This document shows positions 17,119-26,430 of a DNA stretch of 64,000 bases, piece after piece. Each line of letters starts with the position of its first letter. Position 1 is the stretch's first letter. The notes below the pieces were generated by a model that did no database searches, was not told the origin of the DNA, and saw only the letters and a list, made by a program, of their open reading frames with translations. The stretch is from Flavobacterium gelatinilyticum (GTDB lineage Bacteria > Bacteroidota > Bacteroidia > Flavobacteriales > Flavobacteriaceae). The position numbers and the translations under genes were made by a program. The DNA lies in assembly GCF_027111295.1 (NCBI RefSeq), contig NZ_CP114287.1, positions 4,092,001 through 4,156,000 of the forward strand, in the 5' to 3' direction.

Positions 17119-17140
17119 ATTTTAGATTTTAGATTTTAGA
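17113..17140. repeat. tandem heptamer repeat (TTTTAGA)x4
   Basis: Four perfect copies of TTTTAGA run from 17113 to 17140, and the stop codon of the preceding gene lies in the first copy. It is short and could vary in copy number by slippage. Confidence 0.8.
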
Positions 17141-17196
17141 TTAAGAAGGTTAAGAACCTCTATTTCTATTTAAAACAATAAAATAAATAAGGAAGT

Positions 17197-18474
17197 TTAA
17201 TATCCATATTTATCTTTCCAGCGGTTCTTTAAGAATTCACGGGTACTGTTCTCTCTCGAGTTGTTTCCTGGATTGTAAAGAACCGTTTCTTTTACGGCAT
17301 CCGGAAGAAATTCCTGCTCGGCAAAATTATTGGCATAGTCATGCGAATATTTGTAATCTTCGCCATAACCTAATTCTTTCATAAGTTTTGTAGGAGCATT
17401 TCGCAGATGAATAGGAACAGGCAAATCTCCGGTTTGTTTTACTAATTGCTGCGCACTGCCTATGGCTAAATAAGAAGCATTGCTTTTTGGCGAAGTTGCC
17501 AGATAAATGGCGCATTGGCTTAAAATAATGCGGCTTTCAGGATAACCAATAGTGGTAACAGCCTGAAAAGTATTGTTTGCCATTATAAGAGCAGTAGGAT
17601 TGGCGTTGCCAATATCTTCACTGGAAAGGATCAGCATCCTGCGGGCGATAAATTTTACATCTTCGCCTCCTTCAATCATTCTGGCAAGCCAGTAAACAGC
17701 TCCATTAGGATCACTGCCTCGTATAGATTTTATAAAAGCAGAAACAATGTCATAATGCTGTTCTCCTGTTTTATCATACAAAACAGTATTTTGCTGTACA
17801 AGTTCCAGTACGCGGTCATTGGTAATGGTTACAGTGTCGCCGGCAGAAGCATTAATTACAAGTTCAAATACATTTAGCAGTTTTCTTCCATCGCCTCCTG
17901 AGATCCTGAGTAAAGCTTCAGTTTCTTTTAAATTGATTTTTTTAGAAGCAAGGTAACTGTCAACTTTCATAGCACGGTATAAAAGTGCCTCGAGATCAGC
18001 TTTTGTAAAGGCATTTAGTATGTAAACCTGGCAGCGGGATAATAATGCGGGAATTACTTCAAAACTGGGATTCTCGGTTGTGGCGCCAATAAGTGTAATC
18101 CATCCTTTTTCTACTGCTGCCAAAAGTGAATCTTGTTGTGATTTGCTAAAACGATGAATCTCGTCAATAAATAGTATAGGATTTTTGGCAGTAAATAAAC
18201 CACCGCTTTGTTTTGCTTTGTCGATTACTTCGCGAATATCTTTCACACCTGAATTAATGGCGCTTAAAACATAAAACGGACGTTTGGATTCCTGAGCAAT
18301 AATTTGTGCCAAAGTAGTTTTTCCGGTTCCGGGCGGGCCCCAAAAAATTAAGGAGGGAATTATTCCTTTTGAAATTTGTTGTGTCAATGATCCATTTGGT
18401 CCAACCAAATGATGCTGACTAACATAATCTTCTAATTTCTGTGGGCGGATTCGTTCTGCTAAAGGTGCTTCCAT
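17197..18474 (-). CDS. rarA: replication-associated recombination protein A (RarA/MgsA AAA+ ATPase)
   Basis: A 425-residue AAA+ ATPase related to clamp loaders, which acts at stalled replication forks. Walker A is GPPGTGKTT (about 46-54), Walker B is FIDEIHRF, sensor 1 is GATTENP, and the MgsA C-terminal tetramerisation region includes [15 protein letters not shown] and the [12 protein letters not shown] segment. N-terminal [16 protein letters not shown] is the family start signature, which supports the chosen ATG. Convergent with the unknown exported gene. Confidence 0.95.
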   Translation of the reverse strand: MEAPLAERIRPQKLEDYVSQHHLVGPNGSLTQQISKGIIPSLIFWGPPGTGKTTLAQIIAQESKRPFYVLSAINSGVKDIREVIDKAKQSGGLFTAKNPILFIDEIHRFSKSQQDSLLAAVEKGWITLIGATTENPSFEVIPALLSRCQVYILNAFTKADLEALLYRAMKVDSYLASKKINLKETEALLRISGGDGRKLLNVFELVINASAGDTVTITNDRVLELVQQNTVLYDKTGEQHYDIVSAFIKSIRGSDPNGAVYWLARMIEGGEDVKFIARRMLILSSEDIGNANPTALIMANNTFQAVTTIGYPESRIILSQCAIYLATSPKSNASYLAIGSAQQLVKQTGDLPVPIHLRNAPTKLMKELGYGEDYKYSHDYANNFAEQEFLPDAVKETVLYNPGNNSRENSTREFLKNRWKDKYGY

Positions 18475-18632
18475 TTTGTAAAATTACTATTTTCAGTTTT
18501 TATTGAAGAAATTTTAAGGGCTTTTAACCTTTTTTTGCTGATTATAATTTTTTTGACCAAACTGACAAAATATCAGTACGAAGTTATTGGAAAGTTTTTT
18601 GATGTGAACCTTAAAAATCAAAATTTCTAAAA

Positions 18633-19397
18633 ATGAATGATAACCAATTTAAGTTTTCAACTTCGGTTGTGGGATTGCCTATTCTTTTTGTTTTATTACT
18701 TTGGATAGTGTATTGGGTTCAGATTCGGTTTGACTTTGATTTTTATCAGAACGGAATTTATCCCCGAGACCTTTCAGGTTTACAGGGCATTGTGTTTAGT
18801 CCTTTTATACATGAAAATTTAGATCATTTATATAACAATTCCCTGCCGCTTTTAATACTTCTGGCCGCAATGCCCTATTTTTATCCAAAGCAGACTTTTG
18901 GTGTTATTGTTTATGGAATATTGTTTTCCGGATTCATAACATGGTTAATTGGCCGTACAAATTTTCATATTGGTGCCAGCGGATTAATTTATGTTTTGGT
19001 TAGTTTTATTTTTTTTAAAGGCCTGCAGACTAAGTATTATAGATTAGTCGCCTTGTCTCTAGCGGTTATTCTAATTTATGGCGGAATGATATGGTACATT
19101 TTTCCAGATGTAGATCAGTCTATTTCGTGGGAAGGACATCTTGGCGGACTGATCAGCGGCTTTGTTTTAACCCAATATTATAAAACCCCGGAATATTCAA
19201 AACCTTTAATTTATGACTGGCAGTTTCCTGATTTTGATCCACAATCAGATCCTTTTATGAAACACTTTGATGAAAACGGAAACTTTGTTAATACTAAACC
19301 AGAAGAGGAAGTTGAAGAAGGAAATGATTATTTTACTTCAAACTATCCCGTTCGGTATATTGTAACTAAGACAGAATCAGAAGATAAAGAGGATTAG
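18633..19397 (+). CDS. rhomboid family intramembrane serine protease
   Basis: A 254-residue multi-pass membrane protein. Hydrophobic segments start at about 12, 70, 89, 117, 137 and 172. The catalytic dyad is visible as Ser116 in GASG and His169 in EGHLGG, and HENLDHLYNNS (about 60-70) corresponds to the conserved HxxxxHxxxN region. A soluble acidic C-terminal tail (about 190-254) is exposed. The protein is expected to cleave membrane-anchored substrates; none is suggested by neighbours. Confidence 0.9.
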   Translation: MNDNQFKFSTSVVGLPILFVLLLWIVYWVQIRFDFDFYQNGIYPRDLSGLQGIVFSPFIHENLDHLYNNSLPLLILLAAMPYFYPKQTFGVIVYGILFSGFITWLIGRTNFHIGASGLIYVLVSFIFFKGLQTKYYRLVALSLAVILIYGGMIWYIFPDVDQSISWEGHLGGLISGFVLTQYYKTPEYSKPLIYDWQFPDFDPQSDPFMKHFDENGNFVNTKPEEEVEEGNDYFTSNYPVRYIVTKTESEDKED

Positions 19398-19421
19398 AGA
19401 TGGTGTTTTTAGATTAAAAGA

Positions 19422-19429
19422 TTAAATTT
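19422..19429 (+). promoter_or_regulatory. -7 element TAAATTTG
   Basis: An exact TAnnTTTG match lies 30 bases before the ATG at 19460. No clear -33 box is found. Confidence 0.5.
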
Positions 19430-19459
19430 GTTGTCATCAACCCATTTAATTATTGTATC

Positions 19460-19960
19460 ATGAAAACATTTACTTATTTAATTTTATTGGGGTTTGTTTC
19501 TTTTAATGCTAATGTTTTGGCTCAATGTGAAATTAAAAACAAAATTCAGGCCGATGGGAGTATGGTATATTTTTTTGATCCGGCTGTCTTTTATACTACC
19601 AAATCAAAATCTTTAAAAATTAATATTCTTACAGATAAGGAACATTATTTTATAGCATTGCAACCAACACCTTTTCCAAATAGAAAAGAGGGTAAAAAGA
19701 TCAAAGACGATTTAATAATAATTCTCGCAGATAACAATACTTATACTTTGTCACATTATGATACGGAATATCGTAACAACGATTCGATAATGCAGGTTTT
19801 GTATTTAATGGACAAGAAAGATGTTGAAGCTTTTTCTAATTACGAAGCCAAGACTGCCAGAATAAATATGCAGGGAACCGAGTTTGTGAGGGATTACAAT
19901 TTTAAACTGCGCAAAGGGGCAATTATGGAACAATTAAAATGTTTTCGTAAAGAAGAGTAG
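19460..19960 (+). CDS. exported protein of unknown function
   Basis: A 166-residue protein with a signal peptide (LILLGFVSFNANVLAQ). The mature part, mixed alpha/beta in character, includes an NKIQADGSMVYFFDPAVFY segment and a Cys near each end that might form a disulfide. I do not recognise a family. It has its own predicted promoter, and the convergent DUF2490 gene ends only seven bases away. Confidence 0.7.
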   Translation: MKTFTYLILLGFVSFNANVLAQCEIKNKIQADGSMVYFFDPAVFYTTKSKSLKINILTDKEHYFIALQPTPFPNRKEGKKIKDDLIIILADNNTYTLSHYDTEYRNNDSIMQVLYLMDKKDVEAFSNYEAKTARINMQGTEFVRDYNFKLRKGAIMEQLKCFRKEE

Positions 19961-19966
19961 GTGGTC

Positions 19967-20770
19967 TTAATCTTCTTCCTGATGTTTGTTGTGGATGTTG
20001 TCCACTATTTTCTTTTTGATGTTTCGCAGAAGATTGTTGAAACTGATATTTAATGAAGCGGCATTCATTATTTGATTTCCCTGATTTCTTGGCAGGTATT
20101 CATTGGCATAAGTTAATTCGATCTGAATATTATCCGTCAGTAAATAACCGGCGCCAATGTTAAACCGATTTCTGTCAAAGAAGCTTTCTCCGGTAACTTT
20201 TGTGCCTGATTTTAAATAAATTTCATCTGATGCGACACCATAAATAACACCTTCTCTTAAAACTTTGCTGTTTATGGGCTGGATGTATTTTATCTGCTGA
20301 CGGTATCTAAAAACATTTTCATAATCACCATCCTGATTTCGCATATGACGAAATTCAGCCCTGCTCCGTGTGCTTAAAGTATAGCCGGTTTTATGGAAAT
20401 AATAGATTCCCTGTAAGGCAAACCGCCACTCCGGCGATTCAAACTGTCCGATCTCCGGAACATCCTTGTTGCTGTAATAAGCTGTAAAAGCTGACAATTT
20501 CCATCTTGGAGAAAAGTAATGATGAACCCATCCTCGTACAGATCGTTGAATAGTTTTTTCGAATAAATTAGAAGAAGTTTCGGTACTGCTGTGAGTCGTT
20601 CCAAGATCTATTTCTGTTGACCATTTTTTACTTATAGACTGATTGAACTGAATTTCATTCCAAAATTGGCCATAAGTAGTATGTTGTCCGTAGCTATTTG
20701 TAATGTTAAACAATACAAATAAGCTGCAGACTAAATTAAATAATGATTTTAGAATAGATTTTGAAAGCAT
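19967..20770 (-). CDS. DUF2490 domain-containing outer-membrane protein
   Basis: A 267-residue protein with a signal peptide (SLFVLFNITNSYGQ) and a DUF2490 beta-rich body: FWNEIQFNQSISKKWSTEID near the start, repeated amphipathic strands, GWVHHYFSPRWKLSAFTAYY, then SRAEFRHM. These proteins are thought to form outer-membrane barrels of unknown role. The C-terminus carries a charged tail (NIKKKIVDNIHNKHQEED), unusual for a barrel, which normally ends with an aromatic strand. It lies 54 bases after rlmB and may share its transcript. Confidence 0.8.
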   Translation of the reverse strand: MLSKSILKSLFNLVCSLFVLFNITNSYGQHTTYGQFWNEIQFNQSISKKWSTEIDLGTTHSSTETSSNLFEKTIQRSVRGWVHHYFSPRWKLSAFTAYYSNKDVPEIGQFESPEWRFALQGIYYFHKTGYTLSTRSRAEFRHMRNQDGDYENVFRYRQQIKYIQPINSKVLREGVIYGVASDEIYLKSGTKVTGESFFDRNRFNIGAGYLLTDNIQIELTYANEYLPRNQGNQIMNAASLNISFNNLLRNIKKKIVDNIHNKHQEED

Positions 20771-20824
20771 TAATTAATAGTATTAATTACTGATTCTAAT
20801 TCAAATTCCAGCCAATGTTTTTTT

Positions 20825-21559
20825 TTATTTTCTCTGACGAACGGCTTCGTATAAAAATGCCCCGCAGGCAACAGAAACGTTTAGTGATCCTATTGAGCCA
20901 AACATTGGTAATTTTGCTTTTTCATCAACAATTTTAAGAACCGAAGGATTGATTCCTCTGTCTTCAGAACCCATGATAATTGCTAATGGTTCATTTAATG
21001 ATATATCGTAAATATTCTGATCTGTTTTTTCGGTAGCAGCTACTGTTTTTATGCCAGATCCCTGAAGATAAAAAATAGCATCTTTAATATGTTCAACTTT
21101 GCAGATAGGAACATTAAAAACAGCCCCGGCAGAAGTTTTAACAGTATCACCATTTACAGGTGCTGATCCTGCTTTTTGAACTATAATTCCGTTTACACCA
21201 GTACATTCGGCAGTTCTAATAATAGCGCCAAAATTACGCGCATCAGAAATCTGATCTAATATTAAAAACAAAGGTTTAGATCCGGATTCAACAGTTGATT
21301 CAACCAGATGTTCCAGCTCAATAAACCCAATTGGAGAAATGGTTGCAACCGCCCCTTGGTGATTGTTTGGAGTTAGTCGGTTTAGCTTTTCAACCGGTAC
21401 GTATGAGAAATTAATGTTGGCACGTTTCATTACCTTCATCAAATCCTTCATTAACTCTCCGGAGATATCTTTCTGAATAAATACTTTGTCAACTTCTTTA
21501 CCAGCCTGAATAGCTTCTATAATGGCTCTTATGCCGAATATTTGGTGTTCTTTTTCCAT
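20825..21559 (-). CDS. rlmB: 23S rRNA (guanosine-2'-O)-methyltransferase RlmB (TrmH/SpoU family)
   Basis: A cytoplasmic SPOUT methyltransferase predicted to modify G2251 of 23S rRNA. The ATG at 21559 (MEKEHQIFG) gives the usual 244-residue length. An in-frame GTG at 21598 would add 13 residues but lies upstream of the predicted promoter and in terminator sequence. An N-terminal substrate-binding domain is followed by the SPOUT motifs NFGAIIRTAE, IIMGSEDRGI and LNVSVACGAFLY. A TATATTTG box sits four bases before the ATG. Confidence 0.93.
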   Translation of the reverse strand: MEKEHQIFGIRAIIEAIQAGKEVDKVFIQKDISGELMKDLMKVMKRANINFSYVPVEKLNRLTPNNHQGAVATISPIGFIELEHLVESTVESGSKPLFLILDQISDARNFGAIIRTAECTGVNGIIVQKAGSAPVNGDTVKTSAGAVFNVPICKVEHIKDAIFYLQGSGIKTVAATEKTDQNIYDISLNEPLAIIMGSEDRGINPSVLKIVDEKAKLPMFGSIGSLNVSVACGAFLYEAVRQRK

Positions 21560-21563
21560 GGAA

Positions 21564-21571
21564 CAAATATA
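21564..21571 (-). promoter_or_regulatory. -7 element TATATTTG, four bases before rlmB
   Basis: On the minus strand TATATTTG matches TAnnTTTG exactly, and four bases (TTCC) separate it from the ATG at 21559. This predicts a transcription start at the start codon. Confidence 0.5.
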
Positions 21572-21586
21572 GGTATTATGTTTATA

Positions 21587-21619
21587 TAAAAAAACCACTC
21601 TGAATTAACAGAGTGGTTT
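21587..21619 (-). terminator. Rho-independent terminator after susD
   Basis: Read on the minus strand, an 11 bp stem (AAACCACTCTG / CAGAGTGGTTT) with a six-base loop runs into a T-tract. It separates the susCD pair from rlmB. Confidence 0.88.
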
Positions 21620-21643
21620 AGTGTATTTATACTTGAGATTAAA

Positions 21644-23095
21644 TTAGAATTTATCCCAGAATAATTTTGTAGTTAACAAATCTCCACCAATTGCATCAGA
21701 AGCTGCTTTCCAGTTAGAGTTGTTTGCTTGCTGCTCAAGAACAGGGTAAGCCATTCTTACAGGAACTTTTCCCCCAGCATTGTTGATAGCTGTCGGAGGA
21801 GCCAATAGAACAGGGAAGTCTAATCTTCTCCAGAAATTCCAAGAAGTTAACGCTTGGTTAAACATCGCTACCCAAGCTTGCTCTCCAATTGATTTTTTCC
21901 AGTTTGTAGCATCATATGGATTAGCTGCAAGATAAGTTGCAGCTTCTGCTGCTGTACCGCCCCATTCTAAGATAGAAGCAGTAACCGCTGTGTTATATGA
22001 TGCAACAGCTGCACCCGTATTCCAACGAGCATTAGCCTCAGCAACGTAAAAAGCAACTTCTGTATAGTTTAAAATAACACCAGGAGTTGTAGGAGTGTAA
22101 GCGAACTCTCCAATGTGAGAGAATTCTACGAACTCACCACCTTGACCAATTGTCTGTCCTATGTAGCCTTTTCCAGGTACTTCGTCATAGTAATGGCTGA
22201 TTCTAGGATCATTCGATGCTAGCATATAATCAATTAATGTTTTACCTGCTATAAAGTCTTCTCTACCACTAGCTTCCAAATTTTCATACAATGGATTGTA
22301 GTTTGGAGAAGCTTCTAAGTATTGTAATTGGCAATTATCCGAAGGAGAGGTCATTACTCCTGCAGCAATAGCAGAAAGAGCAGTTGTTTGTGCTAAAGTG
22401 GGATTTGAATCAGCTATTCCAATCGCAAGCTTCAGTTTTAATGAGTTAGCAAATGTAATCCATTTTGCAATAGCTCCGCGGTAAAATTTATCACCAGAAT
22501 CAAAAGTTGCAAAGCCAACGGAAGAAGTGTCTAAATTAGCTAAATCAGTGTTTATTCTTTTAATCAGATCTTCATAAATAGTTGCTCCATCATCATATGC
22601 TGGCAGAGGAAATACAGTAAGGTTTGCTGCCTGCGTATATGGAACATTACCAAATGTGTCAACTAAACGCTGATAAGTAAAAACCTGTAGAATATCAATT
22701 ATAGCTAGCTGATTTTGTTTGTTTTTTGGCCATCCTAGTTCTTCAGTTGCCGTTGGTTCGTAAGCACTGATGATTTCTTTAGCTCTACTAAGATTGTTTA
22801 TAACATTTACGTAGTTGATTGAGTAAATTTGATTAGAAACATTTCTATTTGTAAAGTCGTAATTACTTTCATTGACATAAGTTGTTTCCTGCCAATATTG
22901 CATTGTTAATCTGAAATTGTTTTCATTTACACTCGGGGTATTTGCATAATCACTCATCTCCTTTTGTGCATAAGTAATTAACGATCCTGGTACAGTGGTG
23001 TATGCGCTGTTTGGATCTGTGTTTACATCCTCATTAACACACGCTGTCATAGACAGACCAATTGTTAATATTGCTATGATTTTTTTCATCTTCAT
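21644..23095 (-). CDS. SusD/RagB-like nutrient-binding outer-membrane lipoprotein
   Basis: A 483-residue surface lipoprotein with signal peptide and lipobox (IGLSMTAC, Cys19). The body is of the SusD-like group 2 type: NTDPNSAYTTVPGSLITYAQ near the start, LQVFTYQRLVDTFGNVPYTQA at about 135-155 and helical repeats after it. SusD proteins form a lid on the SusC channel and capture the ligand. It lies five bases after susC, so they form one transcript. The group 2 type and the lack of glycosidase neighbours leave the ligand (sugar, peptide or other) open. Confidence 0.93.
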   Translation of the reverse strand: MKMKKIIAILTIGLSMTACVNEDVNTDPNSAYTTVPGSLITYAQKEMSDYANTPSVNENNFRLTMQYWQETTYVNESNYDFTNRNVSNQIYSINYVNVINNLSRAKEIISAYEPTATEELGWPKNKQNQLAIIDILQVFTYQRLVDTFGNVPYTQAANLTVFPLPAYDDGATIYEDLIKRINTDLANLDTSSVGFATFDSGDKFYRGAIAKWITFANSLKLKLAIGIADSNPTLAQTTALSAIAAGVMTSPSDNCQLQYLEASPNYNPLYENLEASGREDFIAGKTLIDYMLASNDPRISHYYDEVPGKGYIGQTIGQGGEFVEFSHIGEFAYTPTTPGVILNYTEVAFYVAEANARWNTGAAVASYNTAVTASILEWGGTAAEAATYLAANPYDATNWKKSIGEQAWVAMFNQALTSWNFWRRLDFPVLLAPPTAINNAGGKVPVRMAYPVLEQQANNSNWKAASDAIGGDLLTTKLFWDKF

Positions 23096-23100
23096 TTTTT

Positions 23101-26100
23101 TTAAAAATTAACTTTGACATTAAAAGAAATATTTCTAGTTGTCGGCATAGGTCCAGACTGGTATCCTTGAGTGTTACCTGAAGATAATCCAGCTTCCGGA
23201 TCTGCATAAGGAAGGTCTTTGTCTATGATCCATAGGTTGTTACCTATTACACTAAATGAAGCACCTTTTATAGAAGTTCCTAATATGCTTGAAGGTAAGT
23301 TGTAAGTTAATACTACCTCTCTTAATTTTACAAATCCTGCATCGTAAACAAACGCAGCAGCAGGTGGATCTGTACCTAAAACTTGGCTAGATTGAGATCT
23401 GTCTAATCTTGTTGTGTTTGTTACATATTGTGGCTGACCATTTGTTGGCGTGTAAGCAGGATTTGCCATTACACCTTTTAAAATTTCACCACCACCAGTA
23501 GCTAATGTGTTTCTAATAGGGTTTCCTAAGTCGTTAGTTCCAACTGAGTTAGCGTAAATACCTGTTCCGTATCCATAGTATTGGTCAAGAGAGAAAACGC
23601 TTCCTCCTTTTTTAACGTCAATTAAGAAACTGAAAGAGATGTTTTTGTAAGAGAATTTATTATTAATACCCCCTGTCCAGTCAGCTTGGTATGTACCAAG
23701 TTTATTGTCGGTAGTAGTAGATACTAAGTAAGCGCCATTTTCTCCAATAATTCTGTTTCCGGCATCATCTAATACGTAAGTTGTTCCCCAGATCTGACCA
23801 TAATCTTGATTAAGAGGAGCGTTTATACTCACACCGCCTTGTAGAGAATTGATATTTATGTTCTCGATACCAGGAGCTAATTCTGTAACTTTTGTATTAG
23901 GATTAGACCAGTTCACGTTAATGTCCCAAGCAAAGTTTGCAGTTTTGATAGGTGTAGCATTAAGAGTAACCTCAAATCCTTTTGTAGTTAAAGTACCTGC
24001 ATTTACAGTATTGAAATTTGATCCTGTAGAAGTTGAAACCGGTAATGGTAGGATTTGATCGTAGGCTTTATTTTGAAACCAAGCGACATCAAATCCTAGT
24101 CTGTTATTAGCAAATTGCATATTCAAACCTAATTCAACATTGTCTAATTGCTGTGGTTTTAAATGTGCATTTTTAGCAGTAGTATTGAACGAATAAGATG
24201 GAGTTTCAAATGGGTTACGAGCAGTATAAGTATTTAATAATTGATTAGGATCAGTGTCAGAACCTACCTGAGCATAAGCTGCTCTGAATTTACCAAAATT
24301 AATAAATTCAACATCTTTTAACCAGTTTGAGAAAACAACACTTCCAGATATTGCAGAATACCAATAAGCATTATTGTCAGCTGGTAAAGCAGAAGATTCG
24401 TCTCTTCGAACAGAGCCTTCAAGATAATACGTTCCTTTGTACCCTAATGTTGCCTGACCAAATAAACCAAGAACTTCTTTTCTTGTGTCTATAATTCTAG
24501 GCAAAGCTGGAGAAGATAATGAGTTTGAAAGAGTGTATAATCCAGGAATGTATAATCCTCCAGATGTCATTTGCTGATTAATATATCTGCTTTGTACGTT
24601 ATAGTTGGTACCAAGAACAACGTTAAGGTTTAAATCTTCAGTTAAGTCTTTCTTGTACGTTGCCAAGAAATCGTAGTTTTGTTCACTAATGTCGTATATG
24701 TCTAATGCATAACCAGATGGCTGGGCAGGAAGATTTTGACCGTTAGAGTTTGATCCAAGAGTAGCAGGAACTGATCCTTGTGCAATTCTGTCTTCAGTTC
24801 TCATGGTAAAACCGTCTGTACCCATTCTACCTGTAAAACTAAGTTCTTTAGAGACATCATATGTTAAGCTTGCATTGGCTGCAAATCTTTTTCTGCTGTC
24901 ATTGTTATAGTTTTCGTATCTCTGGAAATAAGGGTTGTCCCAGTAGGCTGGAGCAATATCTGCAGCGCTTTTCATATTCCAAGAATAGTTTTGCTGTTTT
25001 GCAAAATAGAAGTCTCTTTGCTCTTTGATGTCAACGTTGTTGGCCCACCATTGTCTGAAACCGGCTATCTGGTTACCACCGTATCCAGTTGTATTTCTGT
25101 TACGAGTGTTTTGAGCTACATAAGTTGCGTTGAATGTAGAGCTTAATTTATCGTTAAATTTGTAAGTTGCGGCAGCATTGAAGTTATTCTTGCTTAATAA
25201 TGAATTAGGAAGAATGTCGCTGCTTGTAGTGTTTGCATAAGTTAATCTGTAAGTTGCTTTATCAGTACCTCCACTTAAAGAGATATTGTTTACAGTTGAT
25301 GTTGCGGTTTCAAAAAATTCAATAGGACCATTTTTAGCAGCTACCCATGGAGTTGCTTGTCCAAACGTTGGAGAACCTGGAACAAAAGCGTCATATTGGT
25401 AAACTAAAGATCCATCGTACTTAGGTCCGTAGGAAGCATCATCTCCAGTTCTTGCTCTTGGCTGTCCATTGTAAGTTGAAAATCTTTGTCCGAAATATCC
25501 TTGTCCATATTCAGTCTGATATTTTGCAAAAGTGTCTTTGTCAACAGTAGACATAGTGTAAGAAGATGAAAATTCTACAGCCATGTCATTTCTTGCTTTT
25601 CCTTTTTTAGTTGTAATGATGATCGCACCATTTTGCGCTCTTGATCCGTAAAGAGCTGTTGCAGCAGCACCTTTTAATACGTTGATCTCAGCGATGTTAT
25701 TTGGGTTGATATCAGAAGCTGCGTTACCGTAGTCATAACCACCTCTACCGCTTTTTTGATCAGCACTGTTTACGTTGTTGTTAAGAATTGGCACACCGTC
25801 CACAACAAATAAAGCCTGGTTATCTCCTAAAAGAGATTTGAAACCTCTAAGAACTACGTTTGTAGATCCTCCAAAGTTAGTACCATTTGTAACATTAAGA
25901 CCAGCAACTTTTCCTGATAAGTTGTTTACGAAGTTTCCTGTAGGAACAGTTGAAACTTGTTCTGCTGATACTGACTGAGCAGAGTAACCAAGAGATTTTT
26001 TCTCTCTTTTAATACCTAAAGCTGTTGTTACTACAACTGCTTCAAGTTCATTTGCGTCAGCACCTAATTTTACATTGATTGGTGATGAACCTGCTGCTAC

Positions 26101-26346
26101 TTCCTGAGTTTTCATTCCGATGTAGCTAAATACCAAAACTTGGCTTGGAGATGCTTTGATAGAGAATTTACCATCAAAATCAGTTTGTGTTCCAGATTTT
26201 GTTCCTTTGATCAATACACTAACACCTGGAAGAGGCATACCTGTATTGTCAGAAACTGTTCCTGAAACAGCTCTTTCTTGCGCGAAAGTTAATTGCGCCA
26301 CTAATGCTAAAAACAGCACTAGGAATCCATTGAACTTTAGTTTCAT
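23101..26346 (-). CDS. SusC/RagA family TonB-linked outer-membrane receptor
   Basis: A 1081-residue TonB-dependent transporter. The signal peptide ends LTFAQ; a CarboxypepD_reg-like domain (SGTVSDNTGMPLPGVSVLIKG) occupies about 28-105, the EAVVVTTALG linker is near 105, the plug follows with VVDGVPI and ALYGSRAQNGAIIITTKKG (to about 250), and the 22-strand barrel runs to the terminal NISFNVKVNF. It pairs with the adjacent SusD. No sigma/anti-sigma pair or degradative enzyme is nearby, so induction and ligand cannot be read from context. Confidence 0.96.
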   Translation of the reverse strand: MKLKFNGFLVLFLALVAQLTFAQERAVSGTVSDNTGMPLPGVSVLIKGTKSGTQTDFDGKFSIKASPSQVLVFSYIGMKTQEVAAGSSPINVKLGADANELEAVVVTTALGIKREKKSLGYSAQSVSAEQVSTVPTGNFVNNLSGKVAGLNVTNGTNFGGSTNVVLRGFKSLLGDNQALFVVDGVPILNNNVNSADQKSGRGGYDYGNAASDINPNNIAEINVLKGAAATALYGSRAQNGAIIITTKKGKARNDMAVEFSSSYTMSTVDKDTFAKYQTEYGQGYFGQRFSTYNGQPRARTGDDASYGPKYDGSLVYQYDAFVPGSPTFGQATPWVAAKNGPIEFFETATSTVNNISLSGGTDKATYRLTYANTTSSDILPNSLLSKNNFNAAATYKFNDKLSSTFNATYVAQNTRNRNTTGYGGNQIAGFRQWWANNVDIKEQRDFYFAKQQNYSWNMKSAADIAPAYWDNPYFQRYENYNNDSRKRFAANASLTYDVSKELSFTGRMGTDGFTMRTEDRIAQGSVPATLGSNSNGQNLPAQPSGYALDIYDISEQNYDFLATYKKDLTEDLNLNVVLGTNYNVQSRYINQQMTSGGLYIPGLYTLSNSLSSPALPRIIDTRKEVLGLFGQATLGYKGTYYLEGSVRRDESSALPADNNAYWYSAISGSVVFSNWLKDVEFINFGKFRAAYAQVGSDTDPNQLLNTYTARNPFETPSYSFNTTAKNAHLKPQQLDNVELGLNMQFANNRLGFDVAWFQNKAYDQILPLPVSTSTGSNFNTVNAGTLTTKGFEVTLNATPIKTANFAWDINVNWSNPNTKVTELAPGIENININSLQGGVSINAPLNQDYGQIWGTTYVLDDAGNRIIGENGAYLVSTTTDNKLGTYQADWTGGINNKFSYKNISFSFLIDVKKGGSVFSLDQYYGYGTGIYANSVGTNDLGNPIRNTLATGGGEILKGVMANPAYTPTNGQPQYVTNTTRLDRSQSSQVLGTDPPAAAFVYDAGFVKLREVVLTYNLPSSILGTSIKGASFSVIGNNLWIIDKDLPYADPEAGLSSGNTQGYQSGPMPTTRNISFNVKVNF

Positions 26347-26430
26347 TTTTAAATATTTTGAATTAGTTTCGCAAAACTCTTAATAATTTGTTAACTTTCC
26401 TAATAAATAAAAATCTTTTTTTGGTAAACT

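Noticed and set aside
17113..17140. CRISPR-like array
   Set aside because: The repeats are seven bases long, directly adjacent and without spacers; no cas gene is near.
26347..26430. A consensus promoter before susC
   Set aside because: The nearest candidate (GAGTTTTG on the minus strand) breaks the first base of TAnnTTTG and has no good -33 box.
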